Assembly: GCA_031411575.1 (NCBI GenBank)
Contig: JANOBJ010000063.1
Coordinates: 1 to 13,554, forward strand
Length of the DNA: 13,554 nucleotides
Reading direction: 5' to 3'
Source of the DNA: JANOBJ01 sp031411575
Lineage (GTDB): Bacteria; Pseudomonadota; Gammaproteobacteria; Burkholderiales; Burkholderiaceae_C
Shown here: one piece after another, positions 6,669 to 13,106 of the stretch
Position numbering within the stretch: position 1 is the first letter of the stretch
Layout of the letters: each line of letters starts with the position of its first letter
The notes under the pieces: model-generated
The model's database searches: none
Seen by the model: only the letters and a program-made list of their open reading frames with translations
Told to the model about the DNA's origin: nothing
Translations under genes and position numbers: made by a program

Positions 6669-7031
6669 ATGGCAACGTATGTAGACGGTTTTGTATTGCC
6701 TATCCCCAAGAAAAACCTGGACGCCTACCGCCGCATGTCGCGCAAGTGCGGCAAGCTCTGGCGCGAACATGGTGCGCTGCAGTACGTGGAATGCATCGCC
6801 GATGACGTGAAGCCGGGCAAGCGGACGTCGTTCCCGCAGGCCGTCAAGCTCAAGGACGACGAGGTGGTCTGGTTCTCGTGGATCACCTACAAGTCGCGCA
6901 AGCACCGCGACAGCGTCAACGCCAAGGTCATGGCCGACCCGCGCATGAAACCCATGATGGACCCGAAGGCGCTGCCGTTTGACGGCAAACGCATGATCTG
7001 GGGCGGCTTCAAGGCCATGGTCGAGTTGTGA
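6669..7031 (+). CDS. DUF1428 family protein (YbaA-like)
   Basis: A 120-residue protein matching DUF1428, a ferredoxin-like dimeric alpha/beta-barrel fold of unknown function. Matching segments are MATYVDGFVLPIPKKNLDAY at the N-terminus, CGKLWREHGALQYVECIADD near 27-46, VVWFSWITYKSRKHRDSVN near 66-84, and a C-terminal PFDGKRMIWGGFK near 103-115. The ATG at 6669 is preceded by AAGGAG (6656-6661) with 7 nt spacing. No signal peptide is present, so it is cytoplasmic. Genes of this family often lie near YCII/DGPF proteins and ECF sigma factors, as here about 2.5 kb away. A TGTCGA element lies upstream (6566-6571). Confidence 0.93.
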   Translation: MATYVDGFVLPIPKKNLDAYRRMSRKCGKLWREHGALQYVECIADDVKPGKRTSFPQAVKLKDDEVVWFSWITYKSRKHRDSVNAKVMADPRMKPMMDPKALPFDGKRMIWGGFKAMVEL

Positions 7032-7057
7032 ACCGTTGGCGACATCGCTGGCTTGCC

Positions 7058-7076
7058 GCGCCCCGGTGACGGGCGC
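7058..7076. terminator. Small GC hairpin after the DUF1428 gene
   Basis: GCGCCC (7058-7063) pairs with GGGCGC (7071-7076) over a 7-nt loop, 27 bp after the DUF1428 stop, followed by TAAA rather than a T-run. It may attenuate readthrough into the crotonase gene. Weak evidence. Confidence 0.25.
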
Positions 7077-7118
7077 TAAAGTGCGTTCCGGGGACTCTCC
7101 CCCGCCAAGGACACTCTC

Positions 7119-7832
7119 ATGGACAACCTGGTGAGCTACCAGCTCGAGGGCGGCATCGCCACCCTCACGATGGATGACGGCAAGGCCAACGCGATGAGCG
7201 TGCGCATGCTGCAGTCGATCAACGCCGCGCTCGACCGGGCGCAGGCCGACCAGGCGGTGGTGGTGCTGGCCGGGCGCGCTGGCATGTTCTCGGGCGGCTT
7301 TGATTTGTCGGTGTTCAAGAGCGGGGACGCCGCTGAAACCTTGCGCATGCTGGAGGCAGGTGCGCGCCTGAGTGAACGGCTGCTGTCGTTTCCACGGCCC
7401 GTGATCGCCGCGTGCACCGGGCACGCGATTGCGATGGGCGTGTTTGTGCTGCTGAGTGCCGACGTGCGCATCGGCGTGGACCAGGGTGCGCGCTTTCAGA
7501 TGAACGAGGTGCAGATCGGCATGACGCTGCCGCGCTTTGCGATCGAAGTCAGCCGTCAGCGCCTGGCGCCGGCCCACCTGCACCTGGCCGCTGTCATGGC
7601 CGAGCCGTACACGCCGCAGCAAGCCGTGGTGGCGGGTTTTCTGGACGAGGCGGTGCCGGCGGCATCGCTGGCGGCGACGGTGCAGGCGCGCGCTGAACGG
7701 CTGGTCAAGTTACACGCCGAATCGTTCACCACCACCAAGTTGCGGCTGCGCCAGCCCACACTGGCGGCACTGCGCGACGCCATCCGCGACGACATGGCCG
7801 ACTGGACCGCTCGTTTTGGCCAAGCGGCCTGA
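7119..7832 (+). CDS. Crotonase-fold (enoyl-CoA hydratase/isomerase) protein
   Basis: A 237-residue enzyme, slightly shorter than classical enoyl-CoA hydratases (about 260). It shows the crotonase spiral and CoA site: IATLTMDDGKANAMSVRML near 13-31, oxyanion-hole segment GMFSGGFDLSVF near 55-66, and CTGHAIAMGVFVLLSADVRI near 99-118. The second catalytic Glu position is kept (MNEVQIGM, Glu 130), but the position of the first hydratase Glu appears to be Phe 109. One retained Glu is more like isomerases than hydratases, so simple enoyl-CoA hydration is doubtful. Start ATG 7119 follows AAGGA 8-9 nt upstream. No other fatty-acid genes are adjacent, so the substrate is unknown. Confidence 0.92.
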   Translation: MDNLVSYQLEGGIATLTMDDGKANAMSVRMLQSINAALDRAQADQAVVVLAGRAGMFSGGFDLSVFKSGDAAETLRMLEAGARLSERLLSFPRPVIAACTGHAIAMGVFVLLSADVRIGVDQGARFQMNEVQIGMTLPRFAIEVSRQRLAPAHLHLAAVMAEPYTPQQAVVAGFLDEAVPAASLAATVQARAERLVKLHAESFTTTKLRLRQPTLAALRDAIRDDMADWTARFGQAA

Positions 7833-7878
7833 CGGCCGAAAGTTCGCCTTTGCCAAACCCGTGGCAGAGGTCTAGCAT

Positions 7879-7932
7879 CGGCCCCGAACTCCTTGTCTTG
7901 AAGGCCTGAATCGCGCCAGCGCTTCGGGGCCG
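7879..7932 (+). promoter_or_regulatory. Perfect 10-bp inverted repeat in the leader of the GYD gene
   Basis: CGGCCCCGAA (7879-7888) is exactly complementary to TTCGGGGCCG (7923-7932), separated by 34 nt that contain a smaller CCTT/AAGG stem. It lies between the crotonase stop and the GYD ribosome binding site. As RNA it could act as a terminator without T-tract, an mRNA stabiliser or a leader structure. The role is inferred only. Confidence 0.4.
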
Positions 7933-7982
7933 CCGCTGGCCGTTTCGGTGTGTGAGGCCCCTGCAACCAAAGGAGAACCGGC

Positions 7983-8276
7983 ATGGCGACCTACATCGCA
8001 CTTTCCAACTTCACGGAACAGGGTATTCGCAACGTCAAGGACAGCGTCAAGCGCGCAGAGCTCGTCAAGGAGGCCGCCGGCAAGTTCGGCGCCAAGATGA
8101 CGCAGATTTACTGGACGCTGGGCCACCACGACCTGGTGGCCGTGATCGAGGCGCCCGACGATACGTCTGCCACGGCGTTTGCCCTGTCCATCGGCATGGC
8201 GGGCAATGTGCGCACGCAGACGCTACGCGCCTTCACGCGTGACGAGATGAACGGGATACTGTCGAAGATGGGCTGA
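7983..8276 (+). CDS. GYD-domain protein
   Basis: A 97-residue protein of the GYD family (PF08734), a small dimeric alpha/beta-barrel fold of unknown function. It starts MATYIALSNFTEQGIRNVKD, continues with a lysine-rich helix (RAELVKEAAGKFGAKMTQIY), then WTLGHHDLVAVIEAPDD. The family's GxYD segment is represented here as LGHHD. It ends with a strand and FTRDEMNGILSKM. Start ATG 7983 has a strong AAAGGAG (7969-7975) 7 nt upstream, so it is probably well translated. It follows the crotonase gene by 150 bp with a large inverted repeat between, so it may have its own promoter. It converges on the sigma-factor gene. Confidence 0.92.
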   Translation: MATYIALSNFTEQGIRNVKDSVKRAELVKEAAGKFGAKMTQIYWTLGHHDLVAVIEAPDDTSATAFALSIGMAGNVRTQTLRAFTRDEMNGILSKMG

Positions 8277-8310
8277 ACGCCGGGTTTTGTGCCAGGAGTT
8301 TCGTGAGCGG

Positions 8311-8338
8311 GGGCACCTGCGCATCGAGCCCGGTGCCC
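8311..8338. terminator. Possible bidirectional hairpin between convergent genes
   Basis: GGGCACC (8311-8317) pairs with GGTGCCC (8332-8338) over a 14-nt loop, in the 149-bp gap between the convergent GYD and sigma-factor genes. No T-run follows on either side, so it is only a weak terminator candidate. Confidence 0.3.
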
Positions 8339-8421
8339 GTTGCTTGCGTGCCAGCCGCCAGCCGTCGTACCGACTCATTTTTGGATCAAAACTGCCTGTT
8401 GTCCCCATCAAATGGTCATTG

Positions 8422-8441
8422 TTTGCTATTTATTTTGTAGC
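8422..8441 (+). repeat. AT-rich 20-nt repeat, copy C, overlapping the sigma-factor stop
   Basis: TTTGCTATTTATTTTGTAGC matches copies A and B. Its flanks extend the dyad (TGTT...AACA around GCTA...TAGC). Read on the minus strand it supplies the last codons (leucine, Gln-Asn-Lys) and the TAG stop of the sigma-factor gene. Confidence 0.6.
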
Positions 8442-9703
8442 AACAACAATTGCTTCTGCAAGTGGCTTCGCACGGCGGGCAAGCTGGTCAGGCCGATGGC
8501 GCGGGTGTAGCAGGCGCGCGCGTCAGTCAGCTCAGTGGCGCTCCCGGCGCGCGCCAGCAGGTAGGCGCGCGCCACCCACCATGGCTGGTAACTCTCCAGC
8601 GGTGGGCGGCCGACCCGCGCCGCCAGCGCGTCCAGCAGCGCCAGGCCTTCGCGCGCTGACGCCGCTTCGCCCACCGCCACGGCGTGGCTGACCATGGCGC
8701 CCACGGTCGGCGACAGCGCCACCAGCTGGCCGTAGAGCTGGGCAATGCCGGCCCACGGCACGGCGGCGCCGGTGAAGGCGCGGTGGCAGTGCGCGGCCTG
8801 GATCGCCGCCTCCAGCTGGAACGGCCCGGGCGTGTGGCGCGCGGCGGCCATCCACAGGATCTGGTCGGCGCGCTGGATCAGCGGTTTGTTCCAGCGCGCC
8901 GCGTCCTGCGCGTGCAGCGGTACAAAGGCGCCATCGGCATCGAAGCGCGCGCCGCGTCGGGCCTCACACAGCAGCAGCAGGGCCAGCAGGCCGGCGGCCT
9001 CGGCCTGTTCGGGCAGCAAGCTGGCGGCTAGGTCGGCCAGGTAGATGGCTTCGTCGGTCAGCTCGGTGGCGGCGCTGTCGGGGGCGGGCGCGCCGTCGCT
9101 GCCCAGCGTGTAGGCGGCATAGATCGCCTCCAGCACGGCTTGCGTGCGCCCGGGCAGTTCGCTGGCCTCGGGTTCTTCAAAGCGGATGCCGGCCTGCGTG
9201 ATCTTGGTCTTGGCGCGCACCAGCCGCTGCGCCATCGCGCCGGGCGACACCAAAAAGGCCGAGGCGATCCGCTGCGCGTCCAGCCCCAGCACGGTCTGCA
9301 GCATCAGCGGCGTGCGCACCGCCGGGTCAATGGCCGGGTGGGCGCAGACGAACAGCAGCTTGAGCCGGTCATCAGGGAACGGCGATGCGGTCAGATCGGG
9401 CGCAGGGGTGTTCTCGTCGGGCAGCAGGATGGTGGCAGCCGGGTCGTCCACCACCCGGTTGTGCCGTGCCATCTGCAGCAGGTTGCGCCGGGCCGCGGTC
9501 ATGAGCCAGGCGTCGGGCGAACGCGGCACACCGGTGCGCGGCCAGCTCTCCAGCGCCGCGGCGAAGGCTTCGGCCAGTGCGTCCTCGGCGGCGGCGATGT
9601 CGCGCCAGCGGTAGGCCAGGTAGGCCAGCAGCCGCCCGTAGGACTGGCGTGCTGCGGCCTCGGCCGCAGCGGCAGTGGCGGTATCGGGCGGCGACAACGC
9701 CAC
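8426..9703 (-). CDS. ECF sigma factor with C-terminal DUF6596/TPR-like extension (ECF42 type)
   Basis: A 425-residue protein if started at GTG 9703, one base after the YCII stop, which suggests translational coupling. An upstream TTG at 9745 would overlap the YCII gene and adds residues unlike the family. Sigma region 2 lies at about 18-82 (YGRLLAYLAYRWRDIAAAED, ALAEAFAAAL, DAWLMTAARRNLLQMAR). Region 4 is at about 112-168 (DDRLKLLFVCAHPAIDPAVR, TVLGLDAQRIASAFLVSPGA, MAQRLVRAK). The remaining 250 residues are the helical extension (LEAIYAAYTLG, LCEARRGARFDADGAFVPL, AAIQAAHCH) typical of COG4941 proteins. No anti-sigma factor is adjacent; in this group the C-terminal extension is thought to take that role. 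The coupled DGPF protein supports an ECF42 assignment, made from memory of that literature. Confidence 0.9.
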   Translation of the reverse strand: MALSPPDTATAAAAEAAARQSYGRLLAYLAYRWRDIAAAEDALAEAFAAALESWPRTGVPRSPDAWLMTAARRNLLQMARHNRVVDDPAATILLPDENTPAPDLTASPFPDDRLKLLFVCAHPAIDPAVRTPLMLQTVLGLDAQRIASAFLVSPGAMAQRLVRAKTKITQAGIRFEEPEASELPGRTQAVLEAIYAAYTLGSDGAPAPDSAATELTDEAIYLADLAASLLPEQAEAAGLLALLLLCEARRGARFDADGAFVPLHAQDAARWNKPLIQRADQILWMAAARHTPGPFQLEAAIQAAHCHRAFTGAAVPWAGIAQLYGQLVALSPTVGAMVSHAVAVGEAASAREGLALLDALAARVGRPPLESYQPWWVARAYLLARAGSATELTDARACYTRAIGLTSLPAVRSHLQKQLLLLQNK

Positions 9704-9704
9704 C

Positions 9705-10067
9705 TCAGGCGGCGGGCGGCGGTGGCAGCACCGGGCGCACTTCAATGCTGCCGGCCTCGGCGCAGGGCGCGCGGGCCGCCCATTCCAGCGCGGTGTCCAG
9801 CGACGGCGCCTCGATCACGAAAAAGCCGCCCAGGTGCTCCTTGGTGTCGGCAAACGGGCCGTCCTGCACCTGGCGCTTGCCGTTGCGCAGGCGCACGGTG
9901 GTGCCCATTTCCGGGGGCTGCAGGCCGGCGCCGCTCACCACCATGCCGGACTGGTGCAGTGCGCCCACGTAGGTGCCCCAGGCGCCCCAGTAAGTGGGAG
10001 CTGCGGCCGGGTCGGCACGCTTGGCAAATTCGGACGTCGGTTCGTGGAAGATGAGCATGTATTGCAT
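9705..10067 (-). CDS. YCII/DGPF-family protein
   Basis: A 120-residue protein starting MQYMLIFHEPTSEFAKRADP and containing QDGPFADTKEHLGGFFVIEA near 68-87, which includes the DGPF signature (69-72) of YCII-related proteins linked to ECF sigma factors. The fold is a small ferredoxin-like alpha/beta domain; the biochemical role is unknown. The C-terminus is proline-rich (RPVLPPPPAA). The ATG at 10067 has AAGGAA upstream at good spacing. The stop is followed after one base by the sigma-factor GTG, so the two are almost surely one transcript. A TGTCGA element on the same strand (10146-10141) is a candidate -35 for autoregulation by the sigma factor. Confidence 0.93.
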   Translation of the reverse strand: MQYMLIFHEPTSEFAKRADPAAAPTYWGAWGTYVGALHQSGMVVSGAGLQPPEMGTTVRLRNGKRQVQDGPFADTKEHLGGFFVIEAPSLDTALEWAARAPCAEAGSIEVRPVLPPPPAA

Positions 10068-10140
10068 GGCGGATTCCTTGGAGCGTTGTGGTCCGGCACC
10101 GTGCCGTTCCTGAACTGTTGATGCGCCGCCTGGGGCTGGA

Positions 10141-10146
10141 TCGACA
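10141..10146 (-). promoter_or_regulatory. TGTCGA element, candidate ECF42 -35 box
   Basis: On the minus strand TGTCGA lies 73 bp upstream of the YCII ATG, in the gap after the broken NTF2-like gene. I recall TGTCGA as the -35 motif reported for ECF42 targets. No clean matching -10 (CGAC or CGTC) was found at a usual distance, and the same hexamer also occurs inside genes, so chance is possible. Confidence 0.3.
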
Positions 10147-10174
10147 GCACGCGAGAATCATTTTCTGTGGCGTG

Positions 10175-10560
10175 TCAGTCCGCCGGTTGTTGGAACTGCA
10201 CCGGATCGTAGAAAAACTGCTCCTGCGCGATCTGGTTGCCCGCCCAGCGCTGCCAGGCCAGTTCTTCGATCCGGGTGCGGCTGCCGTCGGGACGGTGGAA
10301 CACAAACACCCACCGGATCACCACATGGTCACCACATGGTCACCATCGACCAGCACCGGGCGGATGCAGGCTAAATCGACCGAAGTGGCACGGGCGAGCG
10401 CGCGGCGCTCGTGCGCAGCCAGCACCTCGCGGCCCACGCGCGGCGGCGCCAGGTTCTCCTGCATGGTCGCGTCGGGCGTGTAGAAATTTTCAATCGCCCC
10501 GACATGCTCGCCACGCTCGACGGTTGCGATACAGGCTTCCAGGGTGGCGGCGTCAGACAT
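10175..10560 (-). pseudogene. NTF2/SnoaL-like gene broken by an 11-bp tandem duplication
   Basis: The intact reading frame from ATG 10560 (AAGGAT just upstream) gives only 80 residues, beginning MSDAATLEACIATVERGEHV and stopping at 10318 after DGDHVVTMW. The stop is caused by a duplicated 11-bp unit in the period-11 tract 10318-10344. Removing one unit restores VDGDHVVIRWVFVF and a further stretch with RIEELAWQRW and EQFFYDP, ending at 10175, for a 124-residue NTF2/SnoaL-like protein of normal length. Such proteins are cone-fold, ligand-binding or isomerase-like. The rest of the frame is undecayed, so the lesion is recent, or may be a phase-variable or sequencing event. It precedes the YCII and sigma-factor genes on the same strand. 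Confidence 0.85.
10318..10344. repeat. 11-bp tandem repeat tract causing the frameshift
   Basis: TCACCACATGG occurs at 10318-10328 and again at 10329-10339, followed by a partial third unit TCACC (10340-10344). The extra unit shifts the NTF2-like reading frame, since 11 is not a multiple of 3. Confidence 0.92.
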
Positions 10561-10666
10561 GGGCGATCCTTGCGCGGTTTCGGCTGGTCACAAGGATAGC
10601 GGGCCGGCCTTTTTACGCGTATGAGCGGCCCGAAAATTCGATTTGATGGGGGCATTTGAGGTCATG

Positions 10667-10726
10667 TGTAGTACGTTTTCGCTTCAAATCAGTGAAATCC
10701 CTCCCCAACGAACGAAAATAAGTACA
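10667..10726. promoter_or_regulatory. Imperfect dyad in the divergent region before the polyol transporter
   Basis: TGTAGTACGTTTTCG (10667-10681) is a near inverted copy of CGAAAATAAGTACA (10713-10726), with arm centres about 46 bp apart. It lies in the 281-bp gap between the NTF2-like gene and the binding-protein gene and is a candidate regulator site for the transporter operon. No convincing -35/-10 pair was found in this gap. Confidence 0.3.
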
Positions 10727-10841
10727 TCCCCCATTCATTTCCGTATCAACCGCTGAAGCCCCATCTTCTATCGTTGCCACCTAGGCGCGACACCGGGTAC
10801 GTGCCGTAGACCCTGCCATTCAACTATTGGAGACATCGCAC

Positions 10842-12155
10842 ATGAAACCAGGAGCGACTTTTGCCGCCGTTGCCACGGCGCTGGCCCTGCTCGCCGGCGC
10901 TGCACACGCGCAGACCGAGCTGGTCATCGCCACCGTGAACAACGGCCACATGATCGAAATGCAGAAGCTCGGAAAGAACTTCGAGGCTGCCAACCCCAGC
11001 ATCAAGCTGAAATGGGTGACGCTCGAAGAAGGCGTGCTGCGCCAGCGCGTCACCACCGACATCGCCACCAAAGGCGGCCAGTTCGACGTGATGACCATCG
11101 GCATGTACGAAACCCCGATCTGGGGCAAGAAAGGCTGGCTGCAGGAACTGAAGCCCGACGCCGCCTACGATGTGGATGACCTGCTGCCGGCCATGCGCAA
11201 TGGCCTGTCGGTGGACGGCAAGCTCTTCGCCGCGCCGTTCTATGGCGAAAGCTCGATGCTGATGTACCGCAAGGACCTGGCCGACAAGGCTGGCATGCAG
11301 GTACCCGATCGTCCCACCTGGGCGCAGGTGAAAGACCTGGCTGCCAAGATCCATAACCCGAAAGACGGCGTGTACGGCATCTGCCTGCGCGGCAAGCCGG
11401 GCTGGGGCGACAACATGGCCTTCCTGACCACGCTGGTCAACACCCACGGCGGCCAGTGGTTCGACATGAACTGGAAGCCGCAACTGGAATCCAAGCCCTG
11501 GAAAGACGCGATCACCTTCTACGTGGACCTGCTCAAGAACTACGGCCCGCCCGGTTCGGCCGGCAACAGCTTCAATGAAATCCTGGCGCTGTACAACGAA
11601 GGCAAGTGCGGCATGTGGATCGACGCCACCATCGCCGCGTCGTTCATCAGCGACCCCAAGCAATCGAAGGTCGCCGACAAGGTAGCCTTCGCGCAGGCGC
11701 CCACCATGGTGACGCCCAAGGGCGCCAACTGGCTGTGGGCCTGGGCCCTGGCCATTCCGGCCGGCACCAAGAAGCTGGATGCCGCGCAGAAGTTCATCGC
11801 CTGGTCCACTTCCAAGGAATACATCCAGCTGGTCGCCAAGACCAATGGCTGGGCCAGCGTTCCGACCGGCACGCGCAAGAGCACCTATGCCAACGCTGAT
11901 TTCGTGAAAGCCGCCAAGTTCGCGGCCGCCGAGAAAATGGCGATCGACTCAGCCAACCCGAATGACAGCACGCTGCCCAAGAGCCCGTATGTGGGCGTGC
12001 AGTTCGCTGCCATTCCCGAGTTCCAGGCCATCGGCATTGCGGTGGGCCAGCAGATGAGCTCTGCGCTGGCCGGCAAGACCAGCGTGGACGCGGCCCTGAA
12101 GGCCAGCCAGGTGTCGGCTGACCGTGAAATGAAGAAGGCCGGCTACTACAAGTAA
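10842..12155 (+). CDS. smoE: Polyol (sorbitol/mannitol-type) ABC transporter substrate-binding protein
   Basis: A 437-residue periplasmic binding protein with a Sec signal peptide (MKPGATFAAVATALALLAGA, cleavage after AHA at about residue 23). The mature part follows the SmoE/MtlE pattern closely: ELVIATVNNGHMIEMQKLGK, then LKWVTLEEGVLRQRVTTDIA, TKGGQFDVMTIGMYETPIWG, LFAAPFYGESSMLMYRKDL, and WLWAWALAIPAGTKK. It would capture a sugar alcohol such as sorbitol, mannitol or arabitol and deliver it to the SmoF/SmoG permease. ATG 10842 has GGAGA (10829-10833) 8 nt upstream; an upstream TTG would spoil the signal peptide start. The first gene of the operon; 85 bp with a hairpin separate it from smoF. 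Polyol class is well supported by family resemblance, exact ligand is not. Confidence 0.9.
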   Translation: MKPGATFAAVATALALLAGAAHAQTELVIATVNNGHMIEMQKLGKNFEAANPSIKLKWVTLEEGVLRQRVTTDIATKGGQFDVMTIGMYETPIWGKKGWLQELKPDAAYDVDDLLPAMRNGLSVDGKLFAAPFYGESSMLMYRKDLADKAGMQVPDRPTWAQVKDLAAKIHNPKDGVYGICLRGKPGWGDNMAFLTTLVNTHGGQWFDMNWKPQLESKPWKDAITFYVDLLKNYGPPGSAGNSFNEILALYNEGKCGMWIDATIAASFISDPKQSKVADKVAFAQAPTMVTPKGANWLWAWALAIPAGTKKLDAAQKFIAWSTSKEYIQLVAKTNGWASVPTGTRKSTYANADFVKAAKFAAAEKMAIDSANPNDSTLPKSPYVGVQFAAIPEFQAIGIAVGQQMSSALAGKTSVDAALKASQVSADREMKKAGYYK

Positions 12156-12179
12156 GCCCTGCAGACCCGCCCCGGCCTG

Positions 12180-12202
12180 GCTGCCCTTTCAGGGCGGGCA
12201 GC
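12180..12202 (+). promoter_or_regulatory. Intercistronic hairpin between binding-protein and permease genes
   Basis: GCTGCCC (12180-12186) pairs with GGGCAGC (12196-12202); a competing short stem GCCC/GGGC also exists inside. No T-run follows. Such hairpins after ABC binding-protein genes often stabilise that part of the mRNA, giving more binding protein than permease. That role is inference here. Confidence 0.45.
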
Positions 12203-12240
12203 GTTGGGCGGCGCCCCCAACCCCCAACCCGGCACACACC

Positions 12241-13101
12241 ATGAACCGACTGATTCCCCGCGCCCTGATGGCGCCTGCGGTCATCTCGCTGTTCCTGTGG
12301 ATGATCGTGCCGCTGGTGATGACGCTGTACTTCTCCGTCATTCGCTACAACCTCATGCAGCCCGAGGCCACTGGCTTCATCGGGCTCGACAATTTCGAGT
12401 ACTTCGTCACCGACCCGTCGTTCGCGACGGCCGTGATCAATACACTCTTGCTGCTGGGCAGCGTGATCATCATCACCGTGGTGCTGGGCGTGGCCCTGGC
12501 GCTGCTGATCGACGAACCCTTTCCCGGCCGCAACGTGGTGCGCATCCTGCTCATCTCTCCGTTTTTCGTGATGCCCACGGTGAACGCGCTGATGTGGAAG
12601 CACATGATGATGAACCCGATCTACGGCGTGCTGGCGCAGGTCTGGCAGTTCTTTGGCGCCGAACCGGTCGACTGGCTGACCGACTTTCCGCTGGCCAGCG
12701 TGATCGTGATGGTGGCCTGGCAATGGTTGCCCTTTGCCACGCTGGTGTTCATGACGGCGCTGCAGTCGATGAACCGCGAACAGCTGGAAGCGGCGCGCAT
12801 GGACGGCGCCAACTACCTGCAGCAGATCCGCTACATGTACCTGCCGCACCTGGGCCGCTCGATGGCGGTGGTGGTGATGATCGAGATGATTTTCCTGCTC
12901 AGCGTGTTCGCCGAGATTTTCACCACCACCGGTGGAGGCCCTGGCGACGCTAGCACCAATGTGGCGTTCCTGATCTTCAAGCAGGCGCTGCTGAACTTCG
13001 ACGCCGGTGTGGCCTCTGCCGGGGCCCTGTTTGCGGTGGTGCTGGCCAATATTGCCGCGGTCTTTTTGATCCGCATGGTCGGCAAGAACCTGGACAAGTA
13101 A
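12241..13101 (+). CDS. smoF: Polyol ABC transporter permease (SmoF/MtlF type)
   Basis: A 286-residue inner-membrane permease with about six transmembrane helices (first at 11-33, second near 62-90) and a typical EAA loop EAARMDGANYLQQIRYMYLP at about residues 183-202, where the ATPase subunit docks. It matches the MalF-like carbohydrate permease family: FIGLDNFEYFVTDP near 46-59, MPTVNALMWKHMMMNPIYG near 111-129, and FTTTGGGPGDASTNVAFLIF near 227-246. With the next gene it forms the heterodimeric channel. The sequence before ATG 12241 is C/A-rich without a Shine-Dalgarno, so expression may be weaker than that of the binding protein. It is followed after 5 nt by smoG. Confidence 0.92.
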   Translation: MNRLIPRALMAPAVISLFLWMIVPLVMTLYFSVIRYNLMQPEATGFIGLDNFEYFVTDPSFATAVINTLLLLGSVIIITVVLGVALALLIDEPFPGRNVVRILLISPFFVMPTVNALMWKHMMMNPIYGVLAQVWQFFGAEPVDWLTDFPLASVIVMVAWQWLPFATLVFMTALQSMNREQLEAARMDGANYLQQIRYMYLPHLGRSMAVVVMIEMIFLLSVFAEIFTTTGGGPGDASTNVAFLIFKQALLNFDAGVASAGALFAVVLANIAAVFLIRMVGKNLDK

Positions 13102-13106
13102 ACACC

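Noticed and set aside
6546..7622. 358-residue minus-strand reading frame
   Set aside because: It overlaps the DUF1428 and crotonase genes, which have good ribosome binding sites and clear families; its translation is antisense-like.
8311..8338. Strong intrinsic terminator between GYD and sigma-factor genes
   Set aside because: The stem exists but has no T-run on either strand; kept only as a low-confidence hairpin.
9704..9745. Upstream TTG start for the sigma factor
   Set aside because: It would overlap the YCII coding region by 41 nt and add Cys/Arg/Pro-rich residues not expected in the family; GTG 9703 fits the family N-terminus better.
9140..10054. 304-residue plus-strand reading frame
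   Set aside because: It is antisense to the sigma-factor and YCII genes, which show coupled starts and clear domains.
10318..10560. A genuine 80-residue short protein
   Set aside because: The downstream frame shows a clean continuation of the same family once one 11-bp unit is removed, so it was called a disrupted gene.
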